This document shows positions 6,105 through 9,198 of a DNA stretch of 9,198 nt, in pieces. The stretch is from assembly GCA_004213235.1 (NCBI GenBank), contig SHAI01000092.1, positions 1 through 9,198 of the forward strand. The letters are read 5' to 3'. The DNA comes from Parvularculaceae bacterium. Its GTDB lineage: Bacteria > Pseudomonadota > Alphaproteobacteria > Caulobacterales > Parvularculaceae. How positions within the stretch are numbered: position 1 is the stretch's first letter; each line of letters starts with the position of its first letter. The translations under genes and the position numbers were made by a program. The notes under the pieces were generated by a model. The model searched no databases and was not told where the DNA came from. It saw only the letters and a program-made list of their open reading frames with translations.

Positions 6105-8179
6105 CTCCCACCATCGCCATCTTGCAGTGGCAGATCTGAGAAATCGTTACGCTGCGCCGGTCCCACGCCGTCAATACCTGTTGCCTCGTCAATCAAACGT
6201 TCTAGTTCAGAAACAGGTTGCCCGGTATCCAACAGTCCACGCGCGCGGATATAATCCATTTTCTTTGCCGTGGCTGCACGGGCCGTATCGCGGTCGCTAA
6301 TAATCGTCGGGCGGAGAAACAACATCAGATTGCGACGGTCCCGGGAACGGGCCTGGGTTTTGAAAAGATTACCGGCAACGGGAATGTCGCCAAGCAATGG
6401 CACTTTACTCTCAACAATTTCAGCACTTTGATCAATCAGGCCACCGACAACCAGAATGTCACCATCATCAACGAGTGCTGACGTTTCGATCACCCGTTTG
6501 TTAGTAATGAGATCCGTAGAGGTGTTTAAAATTTGACCGGCAACGCTCGATGTTTCCTGGCGGATTTGCAGAGTGACAACACCGCCATCACCAATGCGCG
6601 GGGTCACCTCAAAAATGACGCCAACTTCCTCACGCGAGACGGTTCGGAACGCATTCTGGAAGTTGTTCCCAACAGCCTCGCCTGTTGTAATTGGAATTTC
6701 CTGACCAGCTTGAAGGCGCCCGGGCTTGTTATCCAGGGTAATCACGGAAGGCAGGGAAAGCACATTGGAATCAGTATCCTGCTTAATTGCGGTCAGAATC
6801 GCGGAATAGATTGTTCCATCATTGGTCTGGCCTGCACCGCCAAGGGCAAAACCATTCAATCCGAGCAGGGATGTCAAAGCAATATCGAGTACTTCATTGT
6901 TAAACAAATCTCCGCCAGCTGAAGAACCACTGCCAGACGAAGCGTCGCCATTCATGAAATACGACGCGGCCGAGCCTAGAAGGTCTGGCGGCGTCCCTGA
7001 AAAACTCGTCGTCGAAAACGGGATTGAACCACTTCCCGAGCCAGAAATTAAATACTCCACCCCCAAAGCACGCGCGGTATTTTCTGAGATGTCGACAATG
7101 ATCGCTTCTACAAGTACCTGCGACGGGCGGACATCTAACTCGCGAATAGCCTGTCGCAGGATTTTTTGAATGTTTGCGTCGCCGGAGATAATGATGGCGT
7201 TGGTTGGTACATCAACAGATATGACCGCACGCCCCCGCCCCGGGGTCGCGCTCCCGCCCTCACCACCGGAAATGCTCAAGCCCTGTGCGCCGGCAATCTC
7301 CCGCAACGTGACGGCCATGGTTTCGGCATTTTGATGTGCCAGCCGGATGACTTGAACCTCCGACGTATTCTCGCCAATTCGATCTAACTCTGCGATCACG
7401 GCAAGAACACGGCGCATCACCTTCGGTTCGGCGCGTATAACCAGGCTGTTGGTCGCATCAACGGGAATAACGCTGATAGGCGTTTGCTGGCGTGTGCCCT
7501 CTTTGGAGAGCTCATCAGCCAGATCACGCACAACACCTGCAACTTCCATTGCGGACGAATTCGCCAGTGTTACCGTCTTATCAATACGGGTATCGCGATC
7601 AATCTGCCGCAAGACGCTCAACATTCGCTCAACATTTTTTGCTGTGTCAACAAGGATAAGGGAATTGCTCCCCGAAACCGGGTTCACAACACCGCGTTCA
7701 GAAACAATCTGTGCAAGGCTGACCGCCGCACTGCGCGCATCAACGTAAGAAAGGCGTTCAATCCGCGTGATAATATCGCCGGGCCTGGCGTCCCCACTTG
7801 AAGGCCCGGCTTCGCGCGCGCCCAGCTGGATTGCCACGATCTTATAACTATCGCCGTTAATTGGCGTCGCCACAAAGCCGGAAACCCGCAAGGCAGCCTG
7901 AAACAACTCCCAGGCTTCGTCCGGACACAGACCAGCATTGGGACCAGACTTGATGGTAACACGGCCATTCACCTGCGGTGCTACAACGAATTTCTTCCCC
8001 GTTCGCAGGGCAATCTCATCGATAATGGCGGAGATATCCGCCTGCTCATAATTAATTGAGCCGGGACACTCAGCCCCGCGCTGGGCTAGTGCGTTGTGCG
8101 GGGTAAACATCACCACCACAAATGCCGCAAACAACGCGGTAGCGCTGTTTTGGCACCAGCGGAATTTCCTCGCTGTCAT
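6101..8179 (-). CDS. gspD: GspD, outer-membrane secretin of the type II secretion system
   Basis: GspD forms the multimeric outer-membrane channel through which folded substrates leave. Three in-frame ATGs compete at 8215, 8203 and 8179. The last is preferred because GGAAAG lies 8 bases upstream and it gives a clean signal peptide (basic MTARKFRW, hydrophobic ATALFAAFVVVMF, cleavage near NALA-Q). The 8203 start would overlap the gspC stop and is also possible. From 8179 the protein is 692 residues. An N0 domain spans about 38-120. N1 to N3 follow (starts near TRIERLSYVDARSA, DKTVTLANSSAMEV and EVQVIRLAHQNAET). The secretin core begins around SQVLVEAIIVDISENTARAL and contains SLPSVITLDNKPGRLQAGQE and the signature VPLLGDIPVAGNLFK. 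A Gly/Ser-rich insert (GSGSGS, SSGSGSSAGG) lies in the central gate region. The tail after LRPTIIS is about 64 residues and ends acidic. C38 and C85 lie within N0. Confidence 0.95.
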   Translation of the reverse strand: MTARKFRWCQNSATALFAAFVVVMFTPHNALAQRGAECPGSINYEQADISAIIDEIALRTGKKFVVAPQVNGRVTIKSGPNAGLCPDEAWELFQAALRVSGFVATPINGDSYKIVAIQLGAREAGPSSGDARPGDIITRIERLSYVDARSAAVSLAQIVSERGVVNPVSGSNSLILVDTAKNVERMLSVLRQIDRDTRIDKTVTLANSSAMEVAGVVRDLADELSKEGTRQQTPISVIPVDATNSLVIRAEPKVMRRVLAVIAELDRIGENTSEVQVIRLAHQNAETMAVTLREIAGAQGLSISGGEGGSATPGRGRAVISVDVPTNAIIISGDANIQKILRQAIRELDVRPSQVLVEAIIVDISENTARALGVEYLISGSGSGSIPFSTTSFSGTPPDLLGSAASYFMNGDASSGSGSSAGGDLFNNEVLDIALTSLLGLNGFALGGAGQTNDGTIYSAILTAIKQDTDSNVLSLPSVITLDNKPGRLQAGQEIPITTGEAVGNNFQNAFRTVSREEVGVIFEVTPRIGDGGVVTLQIRQETSSVAGQILNTSTDLITNKRVIETSALVDDGDILVVGGLIDQSAEIVESKVPLLGDIPVAGNLFKTQARSRDRRNLMLFLRPTIISDRDTARAATAKKMDYIRARGLLDTGQPVSELERLIDEATGIDGVGPAQRNDFSDLPLQDGDGGR

Positions 8180-8187
8180 GGGAATCA

Positions 8188-8193
8188 CTTTCC
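8188..8193 (-). promoter_or_regulatory. Shine-Dalgarno-like site favouring the 8179 start of gspD
   Basis: GGAAAG on the minus strand lies 8 bases before the ATG at 8179. The two upstream ATGs (8215, 8203) have no comparable site. The match to the consensus is only partial, so this guides the start choice without proving it. Confidence 0.35.
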
Positions 8194-8195
8194 AA

Positions 8196-9198
8196 TCACT
8201 CATCTTCAGCACCATTGTCGGTAGTCAGATCTATTTTCAGGGGTAGTTGCACACCATCCCTTTCCAAAATAACTGAAACGCTAGGACGCCCGGCAAGCTC
8301 ACGCAGCAACATTGCCGTATTTTCGGCATTTGTGCCGATCCTCTTTCCTTCAACGCTTATGAGCACATCACCCGGCCGCAGACCCGCCCCTCGAAAAGCA
8401 TCCCCGCGCCTGCCCGGGTTAAGCACAACCTCAACACCGTTCGGCCCAAAGCGCGGCGCGAGTTGCACGATATCGGTTAAAGACGTCGCTTTTGTGTCAC
8501 CTGCCGTCGCAGGCGTATTTTTCACCTGCGCATTGCTGGTAACGTTGGCATTCTGGGTCGCGGCCGAACGTCGCGCCGCCTGTGATGCGGACACATCCCG
8601 ATTGATGAGCGATAATGTTTCGCGAACGCCATTACGCGAAATTGTCACCTGGTCCAGATAAGCGCCATCCAGGAAAACACCGGCAGAAATCTCATCACCG
8701 ATCGCGAATGTCTTTTGTTCGCCATTTTGTGTACGGATGATTGCGGTTGATTTTCCCCCGTCAACAAACACCCCGTGCAATACGAGATTTAAAGTCGTCT
8801 CCTCAAGGTCTTGCGTTAACGCTACTGCGCCCTCGCCACTTGCCTGCGGTAATGCTGCGCTCGGCAAACGAAACGGATTTACTTCAGCATTCGCAATCAC
8901 CGAAGCGGCTTCATCGCGCACGTCAGACCGGACAACCGGGAGCGTTTCGGGAACCGGCAATGGTGAAAACAGCTCGTAAACCAGACGTGCGAGCAACAGC
9001 GCGATGACAATAGCGAGCGCGATTTCGACCAGCAGGACATAAACGCTGCGCGGGCCGCTGGTCGGCGATGTTTTGCCCGTGGAAGAACCCGTTTTACCAG
9101 TAAAAGCTCCCCGGGCCGGGTCTGTTTTATCGGCTGCCCCATCGCCCAAATCATGGTCATCATCGGGGGTGATCGCCGCGTGCGGGAATCTCGCGCGC
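8196..9198 (-). CDS. gspC: GspC, inner-membrane linker protein of the type II secretion system with PDZ domain (5' end probably outside the window)
   Basis: GspC connects the inner-membrane platform to the secretin and helps in substrate choice. Numbered from the in-frame TTG at 9149 it has 317 residues. It shows a Ser/Thr/Gly-rich cytoplasmic tail (1-34), one transmembrane helix (about 36-60, VYVLLVEIALAIVIALLLAR), a homology-region domain (about 88-183, from NPFRLP through LNLVLHGVFVDGGKSTAII and FAIGDEISAGVFLDG), an Ala/Thr/Asn-rich linker (185-225), and a C-terminal PDZ domain (226-308, with GLRPGDVLISVEGKRIGTN). The frame stays open upstream of the TTG for 16 more codons to the right edge with no ATG or GTG. 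The TTG has no ribosome binding site, so the true start is probably beyond 9198. gspC leads canonical gsp operons, so the operon promoter should also lie outside the window. Confidence 0.9.
   Translation of the reverse strand, partial: RARFPHAAITPDDDHDLGDGAADKTDPARGAFTGKTGSSTGKTSPTSGPRSVYVLLVEIALAIVIALLLARLVYELFSPLPVPETLPVVRSDVRDEAASVIANAEVNPFRLPSAALPQASGEGAVALTQDLEETTLNLVLHGVFVDGGKSTAIIRTQNGEQKTFAIGDEISAGVFLDGAYLDQVTISRNGVRETLSLINRDVSASQAARRSAATQNANVTSNAQVKNTPATAGDTKATSLTDIVQLAPRFGPNGVEVVLNPGRRGDAFRGAGLRPGDVLISVEGKRIGTNAENTAMLLRELAGRPSVSVILERDGVQLPLKIDLTTDNGAEDE

Noticed and set aside
1..9198. Type IV pilus or competence pseudopilus locus
   Set aside because: GspE, GspF and the pseudopilins alone could be confused with pilus proteins, but a PDZ-type GspC, a GspK lacking Glu5, the GspG calcium loop and the canonical C-to-K order identify a type II secretion system.

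Overview
The window is one minus-strand gene cluster encoding a type II (general) secretion system. Reading along the transcript, from high to low coordinates, the order is gspC, gspD, gspE, gspF, gspG, gspH, gspI, gspJ, gspK and the first codons of gspL. This is the canonical gsp order. Each protein is recognisable from its own motifs: a PDZ-bearing GspC, a secretin, a GspE ATPase with Walker motifs and a four-cysteine metal site, a polytopic GspF, and five pseudopilins with type IV prepilin-like leaders. No mobile element, tRNA, rRNA, CRISPR array or plus-strand gene is supported.

Layout: gspC (8196 to the right edge, 5' end probably outside the window), gspD (6101 to about 8179), gspE (4608-6104), gspF (3407-4624), a non-coding gap of 147 bases (3260-3406), gspG (2783-3259), a 48-base gap, gspH (2159-2734), gspI (1761-2159), gspJ (1102-1764), gspK (32-1105), and gspL (1-35, continuing off the left edge). 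Most junctions overlap by 1 to 17 bases, several as ATGA or GTGA, which suggests a single translationally coupled operon. The exceptions are the gaps before gspG and gspH, plus a short gap before gspD if the preferred start is right. For gspG, gspH and gspK the longest open frame overextends the gene; a better internal ATG, mostly with a Shine-Dalgarno-like sequence, was chosen.

How the parts work together: GspE hydrolyses ATP in the cytoplasm and, with GspF and the GspL/GspM platform (mostly or wholly beyond the left edge), drives assembly of the periplasmic pseudopilus. GspG is the major subunit; GspH, I, J and K are minor subunits, and the last three form the tip. GspC links the inner-membrane platform to the GspD secretin channel in the outer membrane, through which folded exoproteins leave. 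The prepilin peptidase (GspO) and gspM/N are not in view.

Organism: a Gram-negative proteobacterium with moderately high GC. The style of the proteins would fit an alphaproteobacterium, but that is only an impression and no marker here settles it. I found no undescribed system. The observations worth a second look are modest: the gspF-gspG gap with a possible leader ORF and hairpin, an in-frame 9-bp tandem repeat in gspK, a long N-terminal extension of GspC, and a cysteine pair in the N0 domain of GspD.
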